A stretch of DNA of 51,056 nucleotides. It comes from Antrodiella citrinella. Lineage: Eukaryota > Basidiomycota > Agaricomycetes > Polyporales > Steccherinaceae. Position numbers and translations under genes: made by a program. The notes below the pieces were generated by a model that was not told where the DNA came from, did no database searches, and saw only the letters and a program-made list of their open reading frames with translations. The stretch spans positions 1-51,056 of the forward strand of contig SGPM01000196.1 of NCBI GenBank assembly GCA_004802725.1, given 5' to 3'. Positions 1 through 9,569 of this stretch are shown in pieces. Each line of letters opens with the position of its first letter. Position 1 is the stretch's first letter.

Positions 1-117
1 TCGGCAAGTCAAGGTGCACAGGCCCCGTCGGCCGTTTCTGTGGGACAGGGCTCGCGATCGGGGGTTGGACAACGGCTGGTGTAATCGGTTTCTTCACCAC
101 AGGTGGTTGGGGCGGTT
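1..117. other. GC-rich non-mitochondrial leader (likely chimeric)
   Basis: These bases are strongly GC-rich in a window that is otherwise about three-quarters A+T, and they have no counterpart at the other end, where the terminal repeat starts with the bases matching 118. No coding or RNA feature is visible. Likely explanations are a chimeric read end, contaminating nuclear DNA or the edge of a nuclear mitochondrial insertion. Confidence 0.7.
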
Positions 118-777
118 GGGATTAAAATCTGTACTTTCACCGCAATATGGTATAGGAGGTCAATTTGTGTTATAACAGAACCGGTAAAGCAATTGATATA
201 CCCATATATAAATGGATGTAAACAGTTTTTTAAAGTGAGATGAACAACTATAAAAAAATTTTTAGATAATGATAAAAGGGGTAGTATTACTAGGTGAAGA
301 TTGAAAATTAAAATCTTATCAAGCTGGTGGTGCTATACCTAATTCAGTCAGAAAGCGTTACTTTAAAAAAAGAAGATACTAAATAGATAGTATTAGCTCC
401 ATTCAATCTTTCTATATGCTGGAAAACCTTTATAGGCTTAAGTACTATACCTTAACACTCTTGCTTGCACATGAATTATTTATTTCATAATTTAGAATCA
501 TTATTTAATGTATAAATCATCCACACAACCTATCTTAAAAAATAAAGTGGAACTGTGGGTTTATTTGATTTAAATGTCAAGATAAGATAATATAGGTATA
601 GTAATAATCTTAAGTAAATATAGGCAATCAGCAGGAAACCTTTAATATTTAATTATTTTATTTTTTAAAATTTTACTAGGATCCTCAGAGACTACACGAA
701 AGAAACTTATATTTTTATATATAAGTTAAGATATAGTCCAAATTTTAGAAATAGCTTAGGAATCGACTACGCAAACT
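118..777. repeat. Terminal redundancy, left copy (circular overlap)
   Basis: This stretch matches 50399-51056 almost base for base. I see three differences: an extra c near 190, a/c near 200, and one A in the run near 536-541. It lies wholly inside the last cox1 intron. The simplest reading is an untrimmed overlap of a circular-mapping genome, not a biological duplication. Confidence 0.93.
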
Positions 778-822
778 AACAACGTTTATTAGACTGATAT
801 ACCTTAGCTATTTCTTATGTTG
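118..822 (+). mobile_element. cox1 group I intron 5 (site 1262), 3' part
   Basis: This is the continuation of the intron that begins at 49779, read across the circular junction. It carries a recognisable group I core: a P element (atcagcaggaaa, about 627-638), the Q/R element (cctcagagactacac, about 683-697) and the S element (aagatatagtcc, 728-739). It ends in G at 822, before exon 6 resumes with the Asn-Leu-Thr codons. The joined intron is about 1.3 kb. Bases 118 to about 175 are the tail of a decayed GIY-YIG-type endonuclease frame; the rest is structural RNA without an open frame. Confidence 0.88.
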
Positions 823-1150
823 TAATTTAACTTTCTTCCCTCAACATTTCTTAGGATTAGCAGGGATGCCTAGAAGAATACCAGATTATCCTGATGCTTA
901 TGCCGGATGGAATGCTGTATCAAGTTTTGGATCTTTAATATCAGTAGTAGCTACTATGGTATTTGGATACGTAATTTATGATATATTCATTAATGGTACA
1001 GAAGTAGGTAATAATCCTTGGTTAATTCCTTCATATTTTACAAGTACTGAAGAATTTGAAAATGAAACACAAACAGCAAATACATTAGAATGGACTTTAG
1101 CTAGCCCTATTCCATACCATGCATTTAATATGTTACCTGTGCAATCTTAA
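823..1150 (+). CDS. cox1: cox1 exon 6 (3' end of cytochrome c oxidase subunit I)
   Basis: This is the last exon of cox1. It starts with the t that completes the Val codon split by intron 5 and encodes NLTFFPQHFLGLAGMPRRIP, then the final transmembrane helix (about GSLISVVATMVFGYVIYDIF) and a hydrophilic tail, ending in TAA at 1148-1150. Joined with exons at 43820-44028, 44575-44748, 46187-46509, 47934-47944 and 49237-49778 it gives 1587 nt, or 528 residues, normal for fungal Cox1. The conserved PQHFLG and GMPRR strings make the identification certain. The exon is separated from the others only because the circle was opened within intron 5. Confidence 0.96.
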
Positions 1151-1441
1151 GATTCGCAATAAAAAAAAACAAACATCTAGTTTAACAAACATACATATTA
1201 TAAAATATACTATCTTATCTATTCTTGTATTTTTAAATATAAATGGTAAAATTATTTTACAAAACCTAGAAAATCTCATTTAAATTTAAATAAATTATTT
1301 TTATCCGGGCTTTGAGATATAAGCCTAACCTTACAAATTGTTAGCTGACCAGTAGATACAAACTAGATCTACAATTTATTTAAACTCGAGATTGTCCTAA
1401 AAAAGGGCGAGTCTAACCATATAACTAAATATCATCTAAAC
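1151..1441. other. Intergenic, AT-rich, nothing recognised
   Basis: About 290 bases between the cox1 stop and the first ATG of the Gly/Ser-rich frame. I see no tRNA, conserved gene or clear repeat here. Confidence 0.6.
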
Positions 1442-2601
1442 ATGCTTAAACAACTACTAAACCGTTATAAACAAATTATAAATTTTATTAGAAATTACAC
1501 TTATAAAATTTATAATTTACCAGTTTCTTTATCTTTTGTGATACCTAACTTTTTAAAACCTAAGAGGAAATTATAAATGATGCTATAAAGGGTAACGAGG
1601 ATACCGCAATACAAGATGCAATAGCCGCACTAAGACAATCCAGCCAATCTATTAATGAAGTGGCTCAAGTGATTGAATCTAGAGCTGAAGCAGTTACATT
1701 GCGAATATCTTCAGTGGATCCAAATGCACCAGTAAATCTCGATGGTCATATACATAGTACAAGATTAAACTTCGATGATGCAGTATTATCTAATTTACAT
1801 AATCGTAATTTAGAGCAAGCATATTCTGTTCAAAGCAGTATAGAGAATGGTACTGCTACTCAGAATTCTATCTTAAATAGTATTGCAACAATTCAAGATA
1901 ATATCCGTGCTAGCTCTGATGTTTTAGCGAGTGCTAGTGGACACGTAGGAGGGCTAGAAAATGCTTATCCTGTCGTTAATACTAATACTAACACTGGCGC
2001 AGATCCTGGCTCTAGTTCAGGTGCATCAGGTTCAGGTTCATCAGGATCTGGTTCAGGTGCATCAGGTTCAGGTTCATCAGGATCTAGTTCAGGTGCATCA
2101 GGTTCAGGTGCATCAGGTTCAGGATCATCAGGATCAGGTTCAGGTGCATCAGGTTCAGGTTCTGGATCAGGTTCATCAGGATCTAGTTCAGGTGCATCAG
2201 GTTCAGGTTCTGGATCAGGTTCATCAGGTTCAGGTTCAGGAGATTACGGTTCAGGATCATCAGGTATGAGCTCTGGATCAGGTTCAGGATCATCAGGTAT
2301 GAGTTCAGGATCAGGTTCAGGAGGAAATCATTATTCAATTAATAATTTAAATAATTATGATGATAATTTTGATTTTGCATATATGCCAAACCTATCACTG
2401 GATACAATTTTTGTACAATATGACATATATCAATTCGGTGTACAAATATTATGTATATTACTTGTACTTGTTATATCTTTAATTTTTATAATATCTATAT
2501 ATAATTTAATACGTAAAAATAAGATTTCATTTATAGTACTAATATTAATGTTAAAAATTTTACCTATTATATATTCCTCTATATTATTTTTTTTTAAATA
2601 A
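1442..2601 (+). CDS. Unrecognised plasmid-like ORF with Gly/Ser repeat and C-terminal membrane segments
   Basis: Not a known mitochondrial gene. An uninterrupted frame runs from about 1563 to TAA at 2599-2601 (a GTG at 1660 is one possible start; 313 codons from there). An ATG frame at 1442 (MLKQLLNRYKQIIN, basic) runs into it if one A is missing in the cctaag run near 1561, giving about 386 residues. Order: basic N-terminus; polar, probably helical region (AIAALRQSSQ, then IESRAEAVT); about 110 residues of Gly/Ser/Ala repeats built from a ggttcaggtgcatca-like unit (about 2010-2325); an Asn/Asp-rich linker; two strongly hydrophobic segments at the C-terminus. Neighbouring frames are plasmid-like. 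I infer a mobile-element or plasmid origin and a membrane-anchored product; function unknown. Confidence 0.6.
2010..2325 (+). repeat. Gly/Ser-coding minisatellite
   Basis: Tandem, imperfect copies of a roughly 12-15 base unit (variants of ggttcaggtgcatca and ggatcaggttca) encode GSGSSGSGSGASG-type repeats. All copies stay in frame. It is GC-richer than its surroundings, and copy number may vary among strains. Confidence 0.9.
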
Positions 2602-2604
2602 ATT

Positions 2605-2882
2605 AAGTGAAAATTAGAATATCTGTAACTTTATTCCTATTATAGGTAATCTAATTTTTATACCCCCACCCCACTGCTAAAGCAAGGGGGTGGGGGGAAG
2701 TGAAAATTAGAATATCTGTAACTTTATTCCTATTATAGGTAATCTAATTTTTATACCCCCCCCGCTGCTAAAGCAAGGGGGGGGGGGGAAGTGAAAATTA
2801 GAATATCTGTAACTTTATTCCTATTATAGGTAATCTAAATTTTATACCCCCACCCCCGCTGCTAAAGCAAGGGGGGTGGGAG
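2605..2882. repeat. Three tandem ~92-bp double-hairpin repeats
   Basis: Three near-identical units begin at 2605, 2698 and 2789. Each starts aagtgaaaattagaatatc and contains an AT-rich half in which aaattag can pair with ctaattt, followed by a C-tract, ctgctaaagcaa, and a G-tract (about 10 C against 10 G). Each unit can therefore fold into two hairpins, one very GC-rich. Units differ mainly in the length of the C and G runs. The ctgctaaagca core recurs in other dispersed repeats of this genome. Confidence 0.93.
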
Positions 2883-3241
2883 GGGTACCCTGAATTATGC
2901 ATCTTTTGATTTTTTTCTTACTTTAAGAGAGGTAGATCCTTTCTATCTTGAATTAAGTTTTTAATAGATATTCTTAATTGTTAATTTAATCTATTCTTAC
3001 TATATAGCTTGGAAAAAGGTAGAGTTATATAGTTTTAAAGTATACCTTTATACATAAGTCCTAGGATAAGTTAATTATGGGTTACTATAAATTTGTACAT
3101 GTATTCTAGTGCTAATTATTAAATTTTTCCTTAATGGGATTTGTTTATATTGGTATACTGGTACATATTTAAGCTTAATATTACTTAGCTTATGTATTAC
3201 CTAGGCGTAAGCCAAATCATTCACCCTTTCTTGAATTTTTA

Positions 3242-4060
3242 TAGTTAATTATTAACAATACTGGCTCAGCCTCAAAATATGAAAATAAAAAAGATTTTTC
3301 TTTATTTAAAGGGATTACTTTATTTAGTTTAGGTTTTGGTATTAAATCTTATAGTAAAAATCTAGCAGCTAGAGAAGAAACTAAAAAAGTATTAAAGGTG
3401 CTTGAAGATAAAGCAGAGGGATGTTCTAGAAAAAGTTCAGAGTTGGACAAAAAAAAAAATGGAATCTGTACAAGAATTACAAGAAGAAACAAAAGTATTT
3501 TTTAAGACAAAACAAGAAGAAATATCAAATAGTAGAAGTCTATTTAGCAAAAAATATGAAATAGCTGAAACTAAGGAGAATACCATAAAGAACAAATCTG
3601 GAAATGATATAGATAATATAGATGTTGAAGAATTTAACACTAATGTTGTAGATACAACTAAAGAATTAGAAAATACTACAAAAATTTTAGATGAAGTAAT
3701 TAAATTTATTGATGGAAAATTTGGTGGTAGAAAGAGTTCTAAATTATTAGATTTTGAATCATTAGATATTGCTCAATTAGATCAATTAATAAGTCAATTT
3801 ACACTAGAAGAATCATTATGTTTTGTTTTTTTAACTGGAACTATATTTATTTTATTAACTATTTTCTCCATTTGTTAGATAGAAGGGGGTAACTTTGTAA
3901 TAGAATACTTTAAACTAGAAGAAAGATTCCCTTTTTTAAGTATATATCTAAAATATAGAAGTAAATTTAAGTCCTATTATTTAATAATAAACTTTGTATT
4001 AATAGTAGGTATATTGTTACAAAAACTATATGTAGCTCTAACTTACTTAAGTATCATATA
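3242..4060 (+). pseudogene. Plasmid-like ORF, copy A: coiled region plus shared C-terminal module
   Basis: Unrecognised family. The frame is open from 3242 (KYENKKDFSLFKGITLFSLG, no ATG), shifts by one base in a G run near 3418, continues through a charged, probably coiled-coil stretch (VLEKVQSWTKKKMESVQEL and onward), then a module (EFNTNVVDTTKELENTTKIL ... FGGRKSSKLLDFES) ending in a hydrophobic segment. An in-frame TAG lies at 3876-3878, after which the same frame continues (FVIEYFKLEERFPFLSIYL ... VALTYLSII) to TAA near 4060, adding another hydrophobic segment. From about 3627 the sequence is nearly identical, as protein and DNA, to the minus-strand gene at 21194-22332, but the N-terminal parts differ. 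With a stop, a shift and no ATG it is probably not expressed intact, though the shift could be a base-calling error. Confidence 0.65.
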
Positions 4061-4191
4061 ATTAATCCACCCTCAGAGGTGGTGAGTAATATTTGGAAAG
4101 CAAATAAGTATAAAAAAAAAAAGAAAAAAAGCTTACAGTAGATTACAAGGCACTGTGAGTAAAACTAACTTGTTCTTTAGTTTAAAAACAA

Positions 4192-4428
4192 AAATAAAAC
4201 AACAATAATGAATAGAGAAAAACTAGAAGTTCTACCTTATATATACAATTACATTTATGCTGTATTTTCTTTTTCTATTTAAAAATACAAATTTTGAAAA
4301 TTCAAAATATAATACTACACAATTAAATGTATCAACTTGTAAATTGCCCGGTGATATTCAATTAACTAAGCCATTATCTAGAATTAAAGAAAAAGCTTAT
4401 TTGTTTAAAATAAAAAATAAAAAATAAA
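4192..4428 (+). pseudogene. Truncated duplicate of the 28.4-kb plasmid-like ORF
   Basis: An ATG at 4257 opens a short frame (MLYFLFLFKNTNF ... LNVSTCKLPGDIQLTKPLSR) that matches the first ~50 residues of the minus-strand frame starting at 28477. The upstream bases match too (aacaataatgaatagagaa and the following 40 bases). Similarity stops at gcttatttgttta, where the sequence turns into an aaaaataaaaaat microsatellite and the frame closes. This is a truncated copy; the shared upstream part suggests duplication as DNA, probably from the same plasmid ancestor. Confidence 0.8.
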
Positions 4429-4460
4429 AATTAAAAAATAAAAAATAAAAAATTTAAATA
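4395..4460. repeat. AAAAAT-type microsatellite
   Basis: A run of a/t units (aaataaaaaataaaaaataaa and similar) directly follows the breakpoint of the truncated plasmid-like frame. It may mark the break where the copy was lost. Confidence 0.85.
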
Positions 4461-4828
4461 AAAATACAGCCCCCGCTGGTAAACCCCGCTCTGATTATTA
4501 TGCCTTGTCCCTATGCCTTAAGGCGTAGGGAGGGTACATAAGAAAATTATGAGTATATTCATTAAAGGATCCTATGATAACGGTATACCACAAATAATTT
4601 AGATAATTCAATTACATAATGTATTACGTATGTAATTATTTAGTACTAGTTCAATTCTTAAATAAAATGTAACATTAACATATCAGAAAGCAAAATCAGA
4701 ATATTGAAGGAAGTGAAGCATATAAAATTTATATTAAAAGTTCCCCCAATATTTAAAGTGTAATACCATCTAATTACAAATTAGAATAAGATATGGCGCA
4801 AAAACTGAGTCAGTTTCAAGTAATTATG

Positions 4829-5041
4829 GTGAAGTATTACCTTAGTAGCTATAAAAGCTGGTAAGCCAATAGACTACAATAATACTATTTTTTTATGTGA
4901 TGCAGTTTTACTAGTCTCTAATTTACTGGAAACAAGATATAATCAAAATCCAAATTTAATTTCTTTTCACTTCATAAATGAAGTTCTTAAAACATTTAAA
5001 GATGGGAAATACCTAACAGTGATAGAATTACAATCAAATTG
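4829..5041 (+). pseudogene. Coding remnant, unknown plasmid-like gene
   Basis: A frame without ATG reads ITLVAIKAGKPIDYNNTIFL, then CDAVLLVSNLLETRYNQNPN and ends FKDGKYLTVIELQSN at an N run (5042). Its codon pattern and charged/hydrophobic alternation look like real protein, and it sits beside other plasmid-like pieces. I do not recognise the family. The N run and following T tract hide what came next; frames at 5150-5220 (KDYLNYTIDEIVFS) may belong to the same gene. Confidence 0.45.
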
Positions 5042-6442
5042 NNNNAAAAAANTTTTTTTTTTTGTACAATGATAGTATTTAACATCTTTTTAAATACTAT
5101 TACCATAAAACAGATTAGAAATTTTAGATATTTTTAAGAATATAGGAATATTAGAGAAAAGGATTACCTTAATTATACTATAGATGAAATAGTATTTTCA
5201 TAGACTATTATAGATATTAACAAAAATGATTAAAAATATAAAGTTAAAATTAAAAATAAATCACCATTAACACAAAGTAAAATAAAAAAAAGATGAGATG
5301 ATTATTGTAATAAGCAAGGGAGGGGGATATTAATATACCAGTGCGATAGCAGCCTACTATTGATATATATATTTAATTGGGCTGAAATTATACTAGCACA
5401 AAATAATGATAGTGAAGCCATAGTATAGATATATATCTAAAGCTGAATTTAAAATTAAGCATCTTTTTAGATAACAAAACTATGCTCGTATATTATAAGT
5501 TATAAAATAAATTGTTATTTTCATTTACAGATATTATGACTGATCAGAATTTAGATTCATTATATATAATATTTAAAATAAAGAGTATTAATTTGAAGAT
5601 TCAGAATTGAAATTTATGTGCAAAACATGAGTTTAAATTTAAAACTAGCGCCCTAACTCCCTTGCGATCCCTTACGGTCCCTTGCTTTAGCAGTCAGCCC
5701 TTCTCCAGCCTAATTATAAACACAAAAATAGGAAAGGAAGATTATTATTTTTTTGTGCAACTAAAAAAAATAATTAGGGATTTTATCCAGAATCCAGTAT
5801 CCAGTACAGGCTAGGGACTAATTATTTTTTTTTTGTACTATATAATTAAATAATTAGGCTGGCTAGGGCTTGTACACAAAAGAAAGTAATTAAAGTAGCA
5901 CTACTTATATTATACTACTACCATCTTTATCTTAATTTTTATTAGGTTAAACTAAGATAAGTTAAGTAAGGTTAGTTTACTTATTTTTGGGTGCAACGCT
6001 TCTAGAATTAGGCCTACTGATGCTATTGTGAATGTTGCTATATCTAGTAATATTAAAAAATAGGAATGTATATATCAGTATATTCAGTTATAAATATATA
6101 TATTTGCACAATCGATATATACAGAAATAAAGATATAGAAATATATAGAAAAAAATATAGAGATAGCTGTGTATTAATTTTACTAGTAAAAATTAATAGG
6201 GCTTGTATACTAAAAGAATAGAGTTAGTTAATATCTGATTTGTCCACAGCTTCAGCTGATGCAATGCTATGATTATAATAATATTTCCTATACTCTATTT
6301 AGTAATAAATAATCATTTAGTATTATTTTTATTGCTCCCCCCTTCCTACTTATTATTATTTTTTTAGTTTCTTTTTTTTTTATTTTATAAGAAAAAAAAC
6401 TAAAAATAATTATGTTGCTACTAGGGATAAATATCCAGTCCA

Positions 6443-6514
6443 GCATTAGCAGCCTTGTTCCTTAAGGCGTAAGCATAATTAGGCATAGGGCTGCTAGCAA
6501 ACTAAAAAAATAAT
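6443..6514. repeat. Dispersed GC-containing repeat (cattagcagcc family), copy 1
   Basis: The unit cattagcagccttgttcctt, continuing through aaggcgtaagcataattagg and catagggctgctagcaa, ends in an aaaaaaataat arm. A near-identical copy lies at 14311-14380, and partial copies at 6556-6600, 34380-34440 and inside cox1 intron 1 (44462-44505). The internal gcagcc/gggctgc can pair, so the unit is palindromic. Confidence 0.88.
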
Positions 6515-6711
6515 ACAAAATTATTATTTTTTTTACTAATGACTTTACACATGTACCTTCGAGGCATTAGCAGCCTTGTCCCTTAAAGGCTAGGCATAGG
6601 CTTATTGTTTTTTTTTTTTATTTTTAAAGAACTATCTTAAAATAAGCAATTGTGTATTATATACAGGGTTCTAGCTAGTTAAATAAAATTAATAATATAG
6701 GACTAGACATT

Positions 6712-6828
6712 ATGCTTTTGCTATGAAACTAAATTCATATTAGTTATACACATTACCTAGCTTTAGCACTCTATATATTATTATATTAAATTTAATTAGT
6801 ATACATGCTTTTGCTATGAAACTAAATT
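6712..6828. repeat. 24-bp direct repeat upstream of nad4L
   Basis: The word atgcttttgctatgaaacta followed by aatt occurs at 6712-6735 and again at 6805-6828, about 100 bases ahead of the nad4L start. The spacer is AT-rich. It could be a processing or regulatory site, or a short slippage duplication. Confidence 0.8.
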
Positions 6829-6904
6829 AAAGAGTATAATGAAGTCTTGCCTTTATTTACAGTAAATAGCCCAAAGGATACATACAAGTACTTAAATTAT
6901 AATT

Positions 6905-7171
6905 ATGAATCTATCACTATTTTTATTTTTAATCGGTGTTTTAGGTTTTATATTAAATAGAAAAAATATAATCCTAATGATAATAGCAATAGAAATAATG
7001 TTATTAGCAGTAACCTTATTAGTCTTAATAAATTCATTTAGTTTTGATGATGGAATCGGTCAAATCTTTAGTATATTTATAATATCAATAGCTGGAGCAG
7101 AATCTGTAATAGGTTTAAGTATTCTTGTAGCGTTTTATAGATTAAGAGGAAATATTTCACTAAGAACATAA
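6905..7171 (+). CDS. nad4L: NADH dehydrogenase subunit 4L
   Basis: Small membrane subunit of respiratory complex I (proton-pumping arm, inner mitochondrial membrane). The 88-residue product has three hydrophobic helices; the conserved acidic residues lie in the second helix (IIAIEIMLLAVTLLV) and in the AGAESVIGLSILVAFYR segment of the third. Length and pattern are typical of fungal Nad4L. The stop codon TAA (7169-7171) shares its last A with the ATG of nad5, the usual fungal arrangement, so the two genes are almost certainly cotranscribed and translation may be coupled. ATG start, no intron. Confidence 0.97.
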   Translation: MNLSLFLFLIGVLGFILNRKNIILMIIAIEIMLLAVTLLVLINSFSFDDGIGQIFSIFIISIAGAESVIGLSILVAFYRLRGNISLRT

Positions 7172-9162
7172 TGTATATATCAATCTTAATCTTACCTTTA
7201 TTAGGTTCAATTGTCTCAGGTTTCTTGGGTAGAAAAATAGGTGTGACAGGTGCCCATATAATAACTTGTCTATGTTTAATTTTAAGCTCAATCTTAGCTA
7301 CAATAGCTTTCTATGAAGTAGGAATTTGTGGTTCTCCAGTCTCAATCTATTTAGTAAATTGGGTAAATTCCGAATTTATGAGTATTTCTTGGGAATTTTT
7401 ATTTGATCAATTAACAGTATCAATGTTTATTCCTGTATTATATATCTCATCTTTAATACATATTTTTTCAACAAATTATATGTCAGAAGATCCACATAAT
7501 CAAAGATTCTTTTCATATTTATCATTATTCACATTTTTTATGTTAATATTAGTCAGTGGTGCAAATTATTTTGTAATGTTTGTAGGTTGGGAAGGAATAG
7601 GAGTAGTTTCATACTTACTAATTAATTTCTGGTTTACTAGATTACAAGCAAATAAAGCAGCAATACTAGCTTTAACAATGAATAGAGTAGGTGATATGGG
7701 TTTAAGTATAGGATTTTTTGCATTATTTTCTTTATTTGGTTCCTTAGATTATTCAACAGTTTTCAGTTTAGCTCAAAATATGAATGAAACAGGAATAACA
7801 ATCATAGGTTTATTATTATTAAGTGGAGCTATGGCTAAATCAGCACAAATCCCATTACATAGTTGGTTACCTGGAAGTATGGAGGGTCCTACACCAGTAA
7901 GTGCTTTAATTCATGCTGCAACACTAGTAACAGCAGGATTATATTTATTAGTAAGATCATCTCCAATATTAGAATATAGTAGTACTGCCTTATTAATAAT
8001 TACATTAGTAGGAGCAACAACAGCTTTCTTTGCAGCTACTTGTGGTTTAGTACAAAATGATTTAAAAAGAATAATAGCCTTTTCAACAATAAGTCAATTA
8101 GGATATATGGTAATGGCTGTAGGTTTAAGTCAATATAATGTAGCTTTAATGCATGTAATAAATCATGCTTTCTTTAAAGCATTATTATTCTTAGGTGCTG
8201 GAGCTGTTATACATAGTTTTTCTGACCAACAAGATGTAAGAAGATTAGGTGGTTTAATAAAATTTTTACCATTTACTTATACAGCTATGTTAGTAGGATC
8301 TTTATCACTATTAGCTACACCTTGGTTAACAGGATTCTATAGTAAAGATTTAATAATTGAATTAGCTTTTGCTCAATATAGTTTCAGTGGTACTTATGCA
8401 TATATTTTAGGTACTTTAACTGCAGGTTTAACAGCATTTTATTCATTTAGATTAATTTCATTAGTATTCTTAACTGTACCAAATGGGCCTTCAAAAGCTT
8501 ATTTAAATTCACATGAATCAAGTATTACAGTGATTATACCTTTATTTATTTTAGCTTTATTTAGTATATTCTTTGGTTTTGTGTTCTCTGATTTATTTGT
8601 AGGTATTGGTACAGATTTCTTTGGTAATTCTTTATTTATACATCCTAATAATATTTCTATTGTAGAAGCTGAATTTAGTTTACCTTTAATTATTAAATTA
8701 TTACCACTAATCCTATCTTTAATTGGTGCTTTGACTGCTGTATTCCTATATCATAAAAGTCCTGAATTCATATTACAAGATTTAACTGAAAATTTCTTAG
8801 GTATAAAATTATATACATTTTTAAATGGTAAATACTTATTTGATGTTGTGTATAATAACTATATTATTATGCCTGGTTTAAATATTGGATACACTATTTC
8901 TAAAGTTTTAGATAGAGGAGTTATTGAATTAATTGGACCTTTTGGTTTAAGTCAAACTTTAGTTTTAAGTGGTTTAAATATTGGTAAATTAGATACTGGA
9001 GTTATTACTACTTATGCTCTATATATGACTTTAGGTTTAATTTCTCTATTATTTTTAGTATTTGCTCCTATTTTACTAGATACTTCTTTACTTAATGAAA
9101 TTAGATTACTTATTATTTATTTAGCTACACTAATTATAGTGTCAAATCCTAATGATAAATAA
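7171..9162 (+). CDS. nad5: NADH dehydrogenase subunit 5
   Basis: Largest membrane subunit of complex I, an antiporter-like proton channel. The 663-residue product is full length, with the Proton_antipo_N region first (SLIHIFSTNYMSEDPHNQRF), then the core (VGWEGIGVVSYLLINFWFTR; LHSWLPGSMEGPTPVSALIH; GLVQNDLKRIIAFSTISQLG) holding the conserved Lys/Glu/His residues, and a C-terminal amphipathic helix plus anchor. Many hydrophobic helices throughout. Starts with ATG overlapping the nad4L stop by one base. No intron, although nad5 carries introns in many fungi. Only TGG is used for Trp. Confidence 0.98.
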   Translation: MYISILILPLLGSIVSGFLGRKIGVTGAHIITCLCLILSSILATIAFYEVGICGSPVSIYLVNWVNSEFMSISWEFLFDQLTVSMFIPVLYISSLIHIFSTNYMSEDPHNQRFFSYLSLFTFFMLILVSGANYFVMFVGWEGIGVVSYLLINFWFTRLQANKAAILALTMNRVGDMGLSIGFFALFSLFGSLDYSTVFSLAQNMNETGITIIGLLLLSGAMAKSAQIPLHSWLPGSMEGPTPVSALIHAATLVTAGLYLLVRSSPILEYSSTALLIITLVGATTAFFAATCGLVQNDLKRIIAFSTISQLGYMVMAVGLSQYNVALMHVINHAFFKALLFLGAGAVIHSFSDQQDVRRLGGLIKFLPFTYTAMLVGSLSLLATPWLTGFYSKDLIIELAFAQYSFSGTYAYILGTLTAGLTAFYSFRLISLVFLTVPNGPSKAYLNSHESSITVIIPLFILALFSIFFGFVFSDLFVGIGTDFFGNSLFIHPNNISIVEAEFSLPLIIKLLPLILSLIGALTAVFLYHKSPEFILQDLTENFLGIKLYTFLNGKYLFDVVYNNYIIMPGLNIGYTISKVLDRGVIELIGPFGLSQTLVLSGLNIGKLDTGVITTYALYMTLGLISLLFLVFAPILLDTSLLNEIRLLIIYLATLIIVSNPNDK

Positions 9163-9569
9163 TTAAAACCTAATTATTTCAGTAGTTATAATTGTAACTG
9201 TAGCGGTAGCGGTAGTGGTAGGGTAGCAGTAGCGGTAGCGGTAGCTGTAGTTCCTACTGCTACTACTATTTTTAGTATTAGCAAAATCTATTAGATACAA
9301 TTATACACATAAATTGCAGTAAATTGCATTATTTATACCCCCCCTAGCCACCCCCCCCCCCTAATTATTTTTAATAATAAGCTAAAGTCCTCCAAACGTA
9401 GCTAGCTTCCTTCTCCCTTATGTATAAAAATAAAAAAAACAATAATCAACGAAAGCATAGTGACTGGATTTATATCCCTCCCTTAAGGGTTAGTTGCTAA
9501 AGCTAGAGGCCTAAAAAAAGAATAAATTTTTTTCTTGATCTAAAAAAATAAAATTATATGTAAATTAAA
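9163..9569. other. Intergenic between nad5 and rnl, with GTAGCG microsatellite
   Basis: Contains a tandem gtagcggtagcg-type tract (about 9197-9272) that folds back on cctactgctactact, a C-run, and a repeat resembling gactggatttatatccctcc also found in other intergenic regions. No gene is seen. The 5' end of rnl is not sharply defined here. Confidence 0.65.

Larger units (their letters stand above)
5042..6904. other. Long non-coding, repeat-rich interval
   Basis: No conserved gene or tRNA is seen. The stretch contains an N run (5042-5052), AT-rich sequence, several dispersed repeats with palindromic TTATTATTTTTT/AAAAAATAATAA arms (5680-6620), two cattagcagccttgt elements (6443-6514 and 6556-6600) and a 24-base direct repeat (6712-6735 and 6805-6828) before nad4L. 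It probably expanded by repeat insertion. Confidence 0.7.

Noticed and set aside
1961..2269. Open frame of 102 codons rich in HQV/QVH
   Set aside because: Shadow frame of the Gly/Ser minisatellite; the repetitive DNA keeps all frames open and the product has no other features.
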